DNA from: Carya illinoinensis
Lineage: Eukaryota > Streptophyta > Magnoliopsida > Fagales > Juglandaceae
DNA length: 64,000 bases
Reading direction: 5' to 3'
Assembly (NCBI RefSeq): GCF_018687715.1
Contig: NC_056762.1
Coordinates: 31,608,864 to 31,672,863 of the forward strand
Shown: piece by piece, positions 1-11,932 of the stretch
Layout of the letters: each line of letters starts with the position of its first letter
How positions within the stretch are numbered: position 1 is the first letter of the stretch
The notes under the pieces: model-generated
The model's database searches: none
What the model was told of the DNA's origin: nothing
What the model saw: the letters and a program-made list of their open reading frames with translations, nothing else
Translations under genes and position numbers: made by a program

Positions 1-225
1 AACGTTCTTTGGAAGAAGTTAGGAATTTTTTCTTTAGTCCTTTGTGGTTGTTGGCTAAGACTCTTTGAATGATGATAATTTTCTGAATTTGTATTAGCCT
101 TTCTTCTGCTTTCTAGAGTGTAGTAGGTATTTCCTTTGTATACGTCATGTGTACTTGGGCTTTGCCTATTCTTGGTAATAAAATTTCTTATTAATTATGT
201 AAAAAAATTAAATATATGGTTGTTG
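1..225 (+). mobile_element. 3' end of a LINE (non-LTR retrotransposon)
   Basis: The stretch has the 3'-tail layout that recurs throughout this window: a T-rich segment, a 'gtgtacttgggctttgcct' motif, AATAAAATTTCTTATTAAT, then an A-run at about 200-210. Antisense versions of the same tail lie at 1493-1560, 6272-6340 and 7222-7300. No coding sequence is legible. It would lie in an intron of the SUV2-like gene that starts further left. The 5' limit is outside the window. Confidence 0.55.
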
Positions 226-291
226 TATGATACAAGGAAAAATGAGGTTTGTGGGGTCTTTTGTATTATCTTTGAGATATATAGACATTAG

Positions 292-3200
292 GTGCCAGCA
301 AAAAAGATTGTGAATGATTGTGGCCACAGTGGCAGGGAATGTGGAGGTCTTGCCAGGGATCATCATGCAGTTCCACAAAATTTTCAGAATTCAATATTGT
401 CAAAGGATCAGGCTGGCTCTTGGGTTGATAGAGGTTAGCAATGAGTGGAGATCATTTTCTTTTTACTTAACCTTCACATCATTTTTCTCACATCTTTTTT
501 GTTCCTTTTGTTGTACCCTAGCTATGCCAACCTATAAAGCCATTGGAGTTCAGACGGAGTGTGATCCTGATGATCCACTTGTTTGTCTTACTCTCTCTGA
601 GAAGTTGTTAGCCATCTGGGGCTCTCCAAATTGCCGAAATAACAGAATAAATTTGATTACCAAGTTGCTTGTGATGTGTCAGACAGATTTTCATGTCCTT
701 TTTGGGTTCATGAGTATGAACGTTTCAAAATTGGCAGTGGACTCACTCAAAGATGGAGGTTCTGATGTAGCTTTAAAGTTCGATATGCACACTTTTCATA
801 CATCAGAAGCTGCAAAAGTTTCTCATCTCTACTCTGTGTTGACAAAGGTACTCTTCAATTCGCAATTGAATTTATGTTTCAATAGGAGATATCTTCTGGC
901 TGTTATCAACTGCCTTAAAACGCATAGCGCCAAATCTGCAGCTTTTAGTCTTTACTAGAAGATGATTATGTTGTAATCTGTGCTCCACATTTTTAAATTT
1001 TGAAGCTGAGAAAGAAAATTACTATGGCTTGTGGCACAATGGCTGGGATGTTCCTTTTCATTTGCATTGTCAATGTAGAACTTTAGAAGTTAGGGTGTCG
1101 GTGCATCCGTGCATGTCAATTTATCAGCTTACTAGTTCAGAACTTCAATGCATAATAGGATTTATTTTATTTTTCTGCCGCATTGTGTTTGGGATTTCTT
1201 TGAATAACCTGACAACTGGTCTGCCCAACTTATTGTTTCATAGGTTTTGAAATTTAACCACTTAGATGAGTTAGCTTTGCATTTTTGTTTCTCATCTCAT
1301 TTATAGTAGGTTGCATGGGTGGTTTCCAATACCCAGAGGATCATTTATTGTCTGCATCCTTGCACTTAATTTTTTTTTTTTTATCAGTAAACAAAAAACC
1401 TTTATGATTGATGTTTTCTTGCAAATTATTGATATTCTTGTACTTGTATGAAATTACACCTATTAGAATGGTTGAAACTACTTATTTATTTATTTTTGAT
1501 AGGTAAAAGTAAGTTTTATTAATAAAAGAGGCATAGCCTGAGTACACTAGAGGTATACAAAGAACATGCCTGGTTACAACTAAGTACTAGTGAGCGTTAC
1601 AAGCAAAGTATGGAGGTTATCCGTGTTACAAATAATGGCCGAAGCCCAGGAAAGCAGTGTGCTGTAGAAAAAACATTTCAGTTCAGCCATAGAATGCTCC
1701 ATATCTTCAAAACACCTCATGTTTCTCTCCATATGGAACTTATGAGAGCTGGATTTATTCTTAACTCTTAAAGCTGTAGTTAAAGGTCAAATTTCTGTTA
1801 TTTCTTCAATCAGTGACTTCTTGATTACATGCTCATGTATTGATATATCATCATTGACATGTTAATGCTTGCTGAGGTGACTTGCATCATATGCATTTGA
1901 ATGCTAATCGTGTCCTGAAAAAACTGCTTTATTATCTCTCAACTTATTCTTATGGCAGATCAGTAATGGAGGCGTACGTTTGGAGGCTTTGTTTGAACCA
2001 TTGCTTGATCTCTGTACTCTTGAAAATGTGAGTTGGTGAGCGATTTTTTTTTATTATAAATTTATAAGGAACTTTGCATACCACAATGACCACTAATTTT
2101 TTTCATTGAGCAATCCAGTGCTTTTCTTTTGAATTGGGTATATGGATTCCTAAATCAAAACCCTTTTAACCCTTCATATTTATCAAAGGATCCAGTTAAA
2201 CTTTGTAGCAAAAACTATCAGTTGAATTTAGGTGAAGCAATCGTGACTATTAGCCCATCTCAATATTGATTGGTGCCTGGAAGCTATTAGGTTGATTTGA
2301 TTGATAAGATTGTCTTGATTTAGTTGTGTTGTAGCCCAAGTGGTAAGGGCGAACTTGTGTGCATGATCTCTATGTCACAAGTTCGATTCCCCCAAGATCA
2401 AACTGCAATTTAAGTGGGAGGCCATGGCGGTGGGTTGTTGTGCTAATCTCCCCAGGGCTTAGGTTCCATGGGTGAGTCCTAAGGGCTCTGCCATGGGGTG
2501 GTTCCCCATCATAAAAAAAATTTATCAAAAAAAAAAAAAAAAAGAAGTTTTGTGTTATAAATGTGTTTTTGACATTGTCATCAGTGGTCTCATGTCTATA
2601 AGCTCTCAAATCACTCTGATTTAAGAAATTGGACTTCCAAAACATGTTAGGGTGTGCGCCTACTAGATGAGTGGGGCTTGGGATTCTTTGATTCTTTGTC
2701 CACCAAAAACAAAGAGGGGTTCTGTTGCTTGGAATTTTATCTTCTGTCATGGAATATGTCATGGAATCTGAAACTTTTAGCTGAGGATTGCAATTTCTAG
2801 TTAGTCCTGTTATTAACCTGTAATTTTTATTGTAGATATCATATGCTGTTATGTGGCGACAATCTGGACTGTATATGGAACTCCTCTCAGTTAAAGAGAG
2901 AGAAAATAAAGAGAGAAAGAAGCATGCTGATGAGACTCATTAAATTTCTTGCATGCTGTAGAGCTAATATTTTTCAATGCAGTCACATTCTTACCGAACG
3001 AAAAAAGTTCCTGCATTCTTGACTGGGCAGCTAATGATATCTTTTTTTTTTTTGAAGTGGTGGTTGTGTGCAAGGGCTCCTAACATGTGCATATTATTGT
3101 AAACCTTGTTACCTATCAAAAAAATTATTGTAAACCTTGTCAGCAATATAAATGTTCTAATGACCTTATGCCTGATTCTTTTTTATTGGTAAATAGAACC

Positions 3201-6200
3201 TTATGCCTGGTTATGCTACTTGGTTGCTTTTCTTTACCTAAGTTAACCACTAGCAGGGTTTCCTTTTGTTTTTATTTGTCTTTTATTTTTATTTATATTT
3301 TTAATTTTTGTCTCGTCTCTTGTTGATGACTTTATTCCTTTTTGGTAAAAGGTTGTCATTGTTCATAGATCTCTACGTATATTGCATGTCTTTTTGAAGC
3401 ACCTCGTGAGTTTGGAAAGGAATTTCGAAAGAAGGTATCTTATTCTTGCTTACAGATTTTTATTTAAATCATTTCAGTTTCATTGTACAAAAATTGGAAG
3501 AACATAATTTAATGTACTTTGACGCTGTATCTGCTGGTTTGATCTTGGACTGCAACTACTCAAATTTATTGTCCCACAGTCACATGATAGTTTATTTTCT
3601 TTGACATTTTATTTATAAAGATTTGATCAAGGATCTTACGAAGTTGTAATGGTTTGGGATGGCTTGACTAATCTCTGGTGGGTAATATCCTTTTTAGTAA
3701 TGTGGGAACCATAATTTGATACAATATTGAATTTTCGTATTGTATGGTGAATTTAGGGTTATTATTTTAACTGTTTGGGCGAATTTCCAGAATGCCCTCA
3801 AATTGAAGGTCCAACTGGGATCCATTGAGTACCTTTTGCTAGTAAGCTAGGACACAATCATGATAAAAGTCACTCTTATAGGTCTAGGGCCCTTTGAAAA
3901 AGTGTTTTTGGGCAAAATCGCCCCATTACTTGATGCCAGATTTCCCTCATTATACTTAGAGTCAGAGGGGGTGAAAAAGAAGAGTTGGAATGTGCAGTGG
4001 AAGTGGCAGTGGCCCTGGAAGGGATACTTTTGGGCTGTTGGTTGATCATAGAGGATTGATATTCTATGGCACCTTGTGATAGATTTGTTTTGGCCATTGC
4101 TAAAGATAAGGGCCTTGGTGGTGCATGACTGGTGTCTTTAATAGTGAATTATGAGGCTGGAGGACCTTTGGTCAGAGTTCTTGTATTCGGTTCGTCCTTT
4201 GGGTTCTTTTTTAGGGGTGGGGGGTTGAGGCATTTCTTGTTTTTTACAGTTGTTTTTTCTGAAATTCAATTCTCCTACTTATTTTTATACGTCTGCATGC
4301 TTATGAACTTTGATTTGATCTTTTCAGTGAACTCTACTCAGGGACAATGTGATTGTTGAAGGGCTTCGCTCTGGGAACAACATTGTGGATTCTCATGGAT
4401 TTGATAGAGGCCTGTGCCGTGTGAGCAGAAATGAAATATTTTATTCAGACTCCACTCCACTTGGGAATATATTACCTGATGCCAGAATTCCATGCATGGA
4501 GACCTGTAATCATGATACTGCTATTTCAGTCTCTCATGTAGACTGGGTTTCTCTAGTTGAATTTATGCATCAAATTGTCATGAGGAATACTGAAGAATGT
4601 GTGAACCTAGAGGCAGTCTCAGTGATGAATGTGATTATAACAAAGTCTAGTGCTTATATTGAGAGGGAAAAGTATGTTTTTGAGTACCCTTTTGGATGTT
4701 CTACCATAACATGTAACTTCTTTGCATATCATAATGTAATTTTTGGTTGAGACAGGTTTGGCCTGACAATGGTGTTTGAAAGTCTTTCACAATTGCTGAG
4801 AAAGGAAGCTGGCTTGCAAGTGCAAAAGCATGCTGTGCATCTTCTACATCTGTTGCTAAACTGTATGTTCTTGTATTTTTTTCCTTCTTTTTTAACAAAC
4901 AACTGGGAATTAACAGTAATAATGTGAACTTACTCCACCTGAGGGTAGCTCAAGTGGTAAGGGTGAACTTGTGTGCATGAGCCCCACGTCACAGGTTCGA
5001 TTCCCCCTTTGGATCAAACTACGATTTAAGTGGGAGGCCATGGTGGTGGGTTGCTGAGCTAGTCTTCCTGGGGATTTAGGATCCATGGGTGAGTTCTAAG
5101 GGCTCTGCCGTGAGATGATTTCCCCGTCATATAAAAAAAATAAAATAATAATGTGAGCTTACTGCGGCCTTTCTTATCAATATGTTCCTGCATTACTGCG
5201 ATAAGTCCTTGTTCTTTGTTATTTTTGTCTCACTCCATTCTTGTTTTGGCTTCAAGTTTTTGTAAACTAGATAGCTTTTAGTTCAGTATCGGGGCTATGT
5301 GATATCTTTTAGGATTTTATGTGTTTGCTTTTATGATAGTCCGATTTTTTACTTATACTTGGAGTTGATTTTTGCCACCCCGTTTTTGTTGAGATCGAAC
5401 TATAGACTGAGCTCAATTGTAGTTTGTCCAAGCAGAAACACATACTTTCTCATGAGAGTAAAGAGTTGAACTTAAATAGCTACTATTTGTATCATGTCAG
5501 CCTGTTTTCACCCCTAGTTATATAGTTTGATTTTCAGTTAGTTGAGCGTATTCTGCCTTATCCTTACAGCTTTTGGTTCTTTGTTTAATTGAAGGTCCAA
5601 AAATATTGGTGACATTCTGCTCTGGCTGTAAGGATGGTGAAGGTGCTGCTCCTGTTGATGGTACTGTGAGACCTCGGAAATTCATTGAGGTTCTTCAAGG
5701 CTTGGCAGATTGTTTAGCATGCAGTGGAAATGGTGTACTGGTATGCATTCTATTAAAGACAACGCCCTCTTCCTCTTTATTTTTTTTAACTGTGAATTTC
5801 GTATTCTTGGACTGAGCCTTGGAAATGGTTTTTACTAGTGTCAGCTTGTGAGAATTTGGTTGTATGGAGCATTGTTCTGGGAAGGGGCTTTTATAAGATT
5901 TGACTCCCTATATTAGTCTGTGTGGTAACAGTGATCACACTGAGAAGGCATACGTTTTGGGAGGGGTAGGTGTTTGGTTGTAGGACAATGATTTGTTTTT
6001 ATAATTATTGTAAAGTGGGGAAGTGAAAGCATTAGGGGAGTCAACTATGGAATGGAGGCATGGTATTTATAGAGAATATGGGTGTTTTAGTAACTAGAAG
6101 CTCAGAATGAATACAGGAAGTGAAAGTAAAGTAGAGTTTTCTTTAAAAATTTGCATGCATGTGTGTAGCACACAAGGTTGCATTTTTTGCCTGTTGGCTG

Positions 6201-9200
6201 CGCATCAGAACATTATTATTGATTACTTGACAAGAAGAACAAATAGCCTTGCAAATTTCAGGATTACATACTTTTTTTTTATCAGTAAAACATGGACTTT
6301 ATTGAGAATATAAAGAGGCGTAGCCCAAGTACATGAGACATATACAAGAGCGACACCTAATCATGAGTGCCCAACAATACAAGGAAATCATGGCTATTCA
6401 AGCCATTGAAATTGAGTACAATTGACCAATGGAATGAAGTATAGAAGTCTAAGCTTGTCCATTGACTGTTGACAATTCTCAAAGCTTCTTTCATTCCACT
6501 CACTCCAAAGACACCACCATAGACATATTGGGACCATTTTCCACATTGCTGCGATTTGAGCATTACCGCATAGCCCGCTCCAACTTGCTAGGAAATCAAC
6601 AACTCTTCTTGGCATTACCCAAGTTAATGCCAAGAAGGGTTGTTGGCATAGTGACATGGCCACCTCACAATGAAGTAGAAGGTGATCAACAATCTCTTGA
6701 TTCTCTTCACTGTTTTGCACATACAACACCAATCTATAATAATAAAATGGCATTTTCTTAGATTGTCTATAGTGAGGATTTTCTCCAACAAGGCAGCTGT
6801 CCATGCAGAAAAAGCTGCTTTTAGGGGAGCCTTAGGGCCTGTTTGGAAGTTGAGATGTATTGAATTCTTTATGAATAGTAGTGAGTTGAGATGGTGGAGT
6901 GGAGCGAGTTTTGTGGGACCCACCTAAGATGTGTTTGGATGTTAAGATGAGTTTAGATGTATTTATGGGAAGTTGAAAAAGGTTGTGGTCCTGCATGTAA
7001 AAAGGTGTTGAGTTGAAAAAGATTGTAAGTCCCACGTGTAAAGAGGTTTTGAGTTGAGATGAGTTCAGTGATTTGTAAGTTGGGTGTTTGAATGTTGGAT
7101 TCAGCTTAAAATTAGACTGACTGAACTGATATCGGTTCAGTCCAACTTCCAAATGGGGCCTTAGTCTCCCAAATGTGCTTCAAGGGAATGGGTTTGTGTT
7201 GTGTGTGATGAGAGACTTGGTTTTTTAATTTTTTTTTTTAATGAATAAAAATTTTATTGAGACAAGTAACAAGGCAAAGCCAAGTACACAGGAAGTATAC
7301 AAAAACTGAACCTATTACACGTCAGGAACTAGAAAAAGAAACAAGAAAATCATGGACACTAGTACGATTAAATACAATAGCCGAAGCCCATTGAAATAAG
7401 GAATTAAAGAAAAAAAAATTTAAGTTCATCCACCGCTCCTTTTCTACCCTGTGGAATGATTCGAATGAACAAACATTAAATCTACCTTTCCTTACAGGTT
7501 GCCAAACCAACTTGTCAGTCTCTCCCACCCTCACTCTAGATCTGGAAGAGTATACAAGATTTTAGAATGCAGAAAACGTGTCCACTTCCCAGTCTTGTGC
7601 AGCTCTAAAGAACGCAATGTTCCATTAGGGGTTTTCACTAGATCGGTCAATAAAATCTGCCACTGAAGCTGCCTGCACCCTCAAAATGCTGTAAATAGCT
7701 GGGAAGGCTTCCTTGAGGAGCCTGCTGCCACACCAAGGATCATGCCAAATTTAAGTATGGACCCGTCACGCAACTCGAAACAGGTGTGCCTAGAGAAAGT
7801 ATCCCATCCTCTTCTTATATGCTTCCAAAGTCCCACCCCACGTGGTCCACTCACCTCGTTTGGTATCTCCACAACCACTTACGCAGAAGAGCTTTGTTGA
7901 AACCCAGCAAGTTAACTCGCAGACCACCACTGGAAATCAGGGTGCATTCTTGGGGCCAATTCTCAAGTGGGAATTTTAAAAACTTGTCCATAACTCCCCA
8001 TAGGAAATCCTGTTGTAGCTTCTCCAAGTGGAGGGCCACCTTGGTGGGTAGTGGAAACAAAGATAAGAAGTAGGTAGGTAAGTTGGAAAGATTACTTTTG
8101 ATCAAAGTAACCCTCCCCACCTTTGGATAGATACATCATTTTCTAAATAACCAACCTTCTCTCCATTTTTTCAATCACCCCATCCCAGATAGACAGAGGC
8201 TTGAATGAGGCACCCAAGGGGAGGCCGAGTTATTTCATTGCCAAAGAAGATACCTTGCACTCCAGGATTGCCGATTACATACTAAAATGGTCCATGTGGC
8301 TTGTTTCATGGACAACAGCCAGCCCCGCCGCCCGGGGGGGTGGTGGTGGGGGGGTCCACGAGCTTTTGAACTTTTCACCTTGAGACTCATACGATCAATC
8401 AAATCAGTCTCCTTTACACTATTGTTAGTAAACCAACGCCATGTCAACACCTATAGTTTTTTGACTAATCTTTCGACAAACTCGTAAAAGATTAAAAAAA
8501 TAAATTTTAAAAATAGAAACATTACATTTTTTTTGGGAACAATTTAAATTTAAAAAAAGAAAAAGAAAAGAAATTTTCAAAATTGGACCTGCCAGCATGG
8601 TGGCACCCATAGGTCCGCCCTTCCACCAGGCCCCCCCCCCCCCCCCTCCCTCCTTTTTTAATTGTTTTTGTGTTTTGTTGGGGGGGGGGGGGGGGGGGGG
8701 GTGAGAAATCCACATCTGCCTTTGACACTGCTCCATCTATCTTATATGGAGTGCCATGCTTTTTTTTTTCTTTATGTCCCAAATTGAGTATTCTTTTCCA
8801 AATATTCAAAAGAACAATCAAGAAAAAACCATGCCAGCTTTTGGCAATTTGGTAAAAGAAGTGTACATTTTCTTCATTAACATGGTACCGGTTTTAATCC
8901 TTGACAATTTAAAACAGAGGGACTGGTCAGAATTCTGCAATTTCTTCTTAAATGCTTACCCATGGATTCTGTTGAAAAATATTGTTCAAATATTACGAAT
9001 TCCAAATATAATCTGTTCACGATTTTAAATGATTATATATTCAGGAGTTGACTCTCCGTAGAGATGCCATTATTGTGCTGGCCTTCTTAGCCTCATCCGG
9101 AAAACATGGCTTTGAAATTCTCACAAGTCTCCAGCTTTACAGAGGGTCAAGCTTTCTTATGTTAACATTGAGAGTGCTTGTATCAGAGATGGACATTGAA

Positions 9201-10466
9201 GCATCAGTTTATGCTGGACGCCCAGAAATTTCCAAAGAGAGGCAAGTGGTCTCTGCATGCCTTAGGAAGTTATATTCACACATTTCTTTTTAGTTGCAGA
9301 ACTGCCTTTAATTTTGCTTCTCTTTTTATTGCATTGAATATTTGTCAAAGTGATTGTTGAAGCACCTTTTTCCCCCAAAACAATGTGATTACAAGTTTCC
9401 ACGGTGATGAAATTTTAAGTTTTCCTATCTTAAAAAATTTTAACAAACATCAAATAGAGGGAAAGGAATTCTCAAATACCACATAGCACCCTATCATGAG
9501 TAGAGTTTTTAGTCTCTTGCCATCATGTCTCAGACCTATCTACTCTGTCTATAGCAAACCGGTTTCACTTTTAATTTTTATGTTCTGGGGTCTTGCATTT
9601 TTATCAAGCCAGATGTGGTAGAGTAGCGGTCCAAACAAGGCTTCATTTGAGTATGATTAAATGTCAACTGTTGTTAAAAACCTCAATACTTGCATGTAGC
9701 AATACATTTAAACGACAAGGTCACACCATCTTATCTGTACACAAAAAATCGTGGTACCTTCTAGACTTCTAATATTTCATGGATATATAACTCCTAGGGG
9801 TTAGCTCAATTGCTAAAGGTTTTGGGTTTGGGAGTATGCTCTCCCCAGGTCCAAGGTTTAAATCTCTTTGGGTGCAAACAATCTCTAGGGTCCATCGGAC
9901 TAGGGGATTTTTCCCTTAAATTACCCAAGGTGCACTTGTGGAAAATTCTTTTCCGAGAGCCTATGCACCCCCGCGATTAGTTGGGACACTGTTTCCGGAC
10001 ACTCGGTACTAATAAAAAAAATATATATATCGCATGGATATATAATAAGAGATTCAGTCCCTGCTATATCTTTGCATTAGCAAAGAGATCTAGTTGTGCT
10101 ATATCTTTTGCAATTGATCCTCAGCTTTGCTGATATTTTCCTTTTTCTTTTTCCTTTGTTAATTTTATTTGTTGATTACCCCGTGTGGATTTGTTTTGTA
10201 GGACCTTGCTCATTCGAGAGGTGCTAATATTACTTAACAGGATTGTGTCCCATCCTACATATTCAATTACTGCATTGCGAGCTTTAACAAATAGCAGGGA
10301 TATTGCCAGCTTGTCCATTGACATTGCCAATAGGTTGTCCAGAAAGGATCAGAGACATGGGCAGTCTGACGTCCAGACTAGACAGATGAGGGAATCTGAA
10401 ATTGTTAATTTAGCTCGAGTATTCAAGAGAAGGGTATTCACATATTTAGGAGATAGCGTTTCGTAG
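292..10466 (+). CDS. SUV2: SUV2-like protein (plant ATRIP), 5'-partial, nine exons
   Basis: Exons read by eye: 292-433, 522-847, 1959-2027, 3352-3434, 4342-4671, 4756-4862, 5595-5740, 9045-9241 and 10202-10466 (TAG stop). They total 1665 nt and keep one frame, giving 554 residues; the N-terminus lies left of the window. The protein is mostly alpha-helical and repeat-like, with leucine-rich helices such as [16 protein letters not shown] and [19 protein letters not shown]. It has a conserved-looking tail with [20 protein letters not shown] and [18 protein letters not shown]. This resembles plant SENSITIVE TO UV 2, the ATRIP partner of ATR kinase in the replication-stress and DNA-damage checkpoint in the nucleus; the assignment is from memory of the family. 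The N-terminal coiled coil expected for ATRIP is not in the window. Intron 9242-10201 has a GC donor. All introns avoid stops when removed, so the gene looks functional. Confidence 0.65.
1493..1760 (-). mobile_element. LINE 3' fragment in a SUV2-like intron
   Basis: Antisense LINE tail: T-rich end, then 'aagttttattaataaaagaggcatagcc'-like sequence split by the usual LINE 3'-UTR words. On the - strand a short reading encodes [18 protein letters not shown] followed by [14 protein letters not shown]. That is the C-terminal end of the zf-RVT region, where an aromatic-rich W..ERN..SFE motif is expected. It is strongly 5' truncated, as usual for LINE copies. Confidence 0.6.
2327..2543 (+). mobile_element. 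tRNA-derived SINE, copy 1
   Basis: It has an RNA polymerase III internal promoter: box A-like GTAGCCCAAGTGGTAAGGG at 2331 and box B GTTCGATTCCC at 2381. A body of about 130 bp follows, ending in CATCATAAAAAAAA and a long A-tail to 2543. The copy at 4935-5145 is clearly homologous along its whole length. It sits in the intron 2028-3351 of the SUV2-like gene. Flanking duplication is weak, so this copy is probably older than copy 2. Confidence 0.8.
4935..5145 (+). mobile_element. tRNA-derived SINE, copy 2, with 18-bp TSD
   Basis: Box A-like GGTAGCTCAAGTGGTAAGG and box B GGTTCGATTCCC are present, followed by the same body as copy 1 and a CGTCATATAAAAAAAA tail. It is flanked by TAATAATGTGAACTTACT (4917-4934) and the same 18-mer with one change (5146-5163). 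That is a target-site duplication of the size made by LINE-type machinery. It lies in intron 4863-5594 of the SUV2-like gene. Confidence 0.85.
6272..7215 (-). mobile_element. 5'-truncated LINE (zf-RVT end) interrupted by a MITE
   Basis: A T-run at 6272 (poly-A on the - strand) is followed by the 3'-UTR tail and a readable zf-RVT domain. Visible words are [23 protein letters not shown] and [19 protein letters not shown]. The reading [19 protein letters not shown] is split by the MITE at 6835-7160. If the MITE and one TTA are ignored, the frame continues into [10 protein letters not shown] on the other side. The zinc-binding reverse transcriptase domain lies C-terminal of RT in plant LINEs. Frameshifts show it is dead. 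Confidence 0.8.
6835..7160. mobile_element. Tourist-like (PIF/Harbinger) MITE with TTA TSD
   Basis: The 326-bp element starts GGGCCTGTTTGGAAGTTGAG. Its other end, read in reverse complement, is GGCCCCATTTGGAAGTTGGA. Both sides carry TTA (6832-6834 and 7161-7163), the 3-bp target duplication of PIF/Harbinger elements. Subterminal GAGATGAG-like words repeat inside. No coding capacity. It is inserted in the zf-RVT frame of a LINE. Confidence 0.8.
7222..8330 (-). mobile_element. Second 5'-truncated LINE (RT thumb / zf-RVT linker)
   Basis: A T-run at 7222-7232 marks its poly-A end; the 3' tail with AAGTACACAGGAAGTATAC follows. On the - strand the readable pieces are [33 protein letters not shown] and, further 5', [20 protein letters not shown]. 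This is the region after the RT catalytic core of plant LINEs. Several stops and frameshifts are present. Its insertion lies next to the LINE at 6272-7215, so two LINE copies abut in the same SUV2-like intron. Confidence 0.8.
8629..8702. repeat. Facing poly-C and poly-G runs
   Basis: A C-run of about 18 and a G-run of about 22 lie some 33 bp apart (roughly 8629-8646 and 8680-8701). The two can pair as a hairpin, and the G-run could form a G-quadruplex. The proline- and glycine-rich readings here are artefacts of the runs. Confidence 0.85.
9790..10030 (+). mobile_element. Au-like tRNA-derived SINE
   Basis: It begins with a box A-like GGTTAGCTCAATTGCTAAAGG and has a degenerate box B (AGGTTTAAATC). 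The 3' half contains ATTAGTTGGGACACTGTTTCC and GGACACTCGG, which recall the plant Au SINE family, then an A/TA-rich tail. It lies inside the GC-AG intron of the SUV2-like gene. The family name is from memory; the tRNA-like head and A-tail are seen directly. Confidence 0.6.
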
Positions 10467-11025
10467 AGAAATCCTTCCCATGGCTGATAATTTTGTTTAA
10501 TCCGTGCTTATCAGCATCATGTAAGAATAGCTGCCAGGAAACTGCATAGATGGGAGCTAGCCCTAATTTCATTAATTTTTCATTTCCTACATTTTTTGGG
10601 TGATGACCATAAGATTGGCCTCCTATCTGAAAAATTTTGAGCAGCCATCTCAGCTTATCACAGGCCAGAAAATTTTGGTTTGGACGACCTTGAGAGTTTA
10701 TTATGAAGATGATGTCTTATACAAAAAAGTTTCTGCCATAGCAGATCCCAGTTTCTGCTATACCAAAAAGTTGCCCTATATTTTGAGAGCTTATGTTGGA
10801 CATCTGTATGTATTACTCTCATCTTTGACTTCCAGCTCTACCATACTTTGAATATCGTGAGACCAGAAGTTTTGTTCCGACTTTTTTTTATTGCTTTTGG
10901 TGGTGTGCTTGGTTTGGTTTCTGTTTGTGCAGGTGTTTCACCACCTAAATTGATCAAAACTATTTCTTTCTTACTCTCGTTTGGTTATGACGAACTTTTT
11001 GACCTTATTAGATTCAAGCAATAAA
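10467..11025 (+). other. 3' flank of the SUV2-like gene
   Basis: There is no convincing coding sequence. This stretch should hold the 3' UTR of the SUV2-like gene; AATAAAG at about 11019 is a possible polyadenylation signal. The right end meets the 3' flank of the oppositely oriented NLR gene, so the two genes are tail to tail. Confidence 0.45.
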
Positions 11026-11920
11026 GATCTTGCTGTCTCCTCACGGGAGGAAGACTTGTCTTCTGAGAGAAGGTGAAATGCCAATAGTAGTAGGAGAAAT
11101 TGAAGTTTAGTGGGTTACATTTTCTAACTGAAGCCCCGAAAGACATGCAGCAAAGAGCAGAAATCTCCTGGGGAGAGTCAAGTTGAGATGGTTTTGCTTT
11201 TTCACTTGTGAACCTACATAAATTATTAGCACGCTCCCATCAAGTTCCTCTCTTTTCAGGTGTAATCAGTCAGCGCGAAGACCATGTAATTGACATCGGA
11301 ACAAGAACAAAGATAGAGTTCGAACTATTGGTCACATATACTCCGATAATCAAGTCACTAATAGGCTGACTACATTACTTTTGTTTGAACAGTAGGGTTG
11401 GGAGCAAACTGCAAGATAAGTTCTAGCACTCACTGATGGAAAAAAACTTGAATCAGTCCCTGTTTTAGTCACTCTTTATGTTGTAGGGAGCATTTCTAAG
11501 CTTTTCTTTGCCAAGAGTTTTGCTACTCATCATCCCGCACACCACATTATTTTTATTTTATTCCTGCAAAATAATCAAGTTATTCTACTCATAATCTTTG
11601 ATTTCACTAGCAATGACATTCTTTCCATTTTCCAATAGTCGAAAATCTGCATAGCTGGTATCAAGTTGCCCAGTTCTACTATCTCATTCATTGACTGAAG
11701 GCTTTAAAATTTTTCAGAAGAAAATGTTTGAAAAACTAGGATGAGACTTTTATTGAAAACATTAACTTGTAACAATCATTATCTAGTATCCGCTTACGAG
11801 GCACATCAAGCAGACTAGCTCAAATTGATTTGAGTTTTAAGCTTTTATTGAGGTGGATTTACACCTAGTGTTCATGAACATTTTGCGAGTACAACATAAT
11901 GGAAAATGTCCCAAGTTAAG
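11026..11920. repeat. 3' flank of the NLR gene, copy A of a segmental duplication
   Basis: This segment recurs at 61697-64000. Shared blocks: 11026-11600 with 61697-62290, about 11600-11635 with 63365-63400, and 11636-11920 with 63706-64000. They match at well over 80% by eye, with small indels. Copy A lacks about 1.4 kb present in copy B. The duplication runs up to the stop codon of the NLR gene, so it is the downstream part of a duplicated gene. Confidence 0.9.
11843..11848 (-). terminator. Polyadenylation signal of the NLR gene
   Basis: The - strand reads AATAAAAGC here, about 85 nt after the TAG stop. It is a canonical plant polyadenylation hexamer and is preserved in copy B at about 63928. 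Confidence 0.5.
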
Positions 11921-11932
11921 GAAATAAAAATC

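Noticed and set aside
314..958. One 214-codon protein
   Set aside because: It runs through an intron (434-521) in the wrong frame and past a splice donor at 848; only 522-847 of it is exon.
2331..2400. tRNA gene-like box A and box B
   Set aside because: The cloverleaf cannot be completed, and the sequence continues into a SINE body with an A-tail shared by the copy at 4935.
8425..8855. Poly-proline and poly-glycine ORFs
   Set aside because: They are produced by the C- and G-homopolymers; no conserved sequence on either side.
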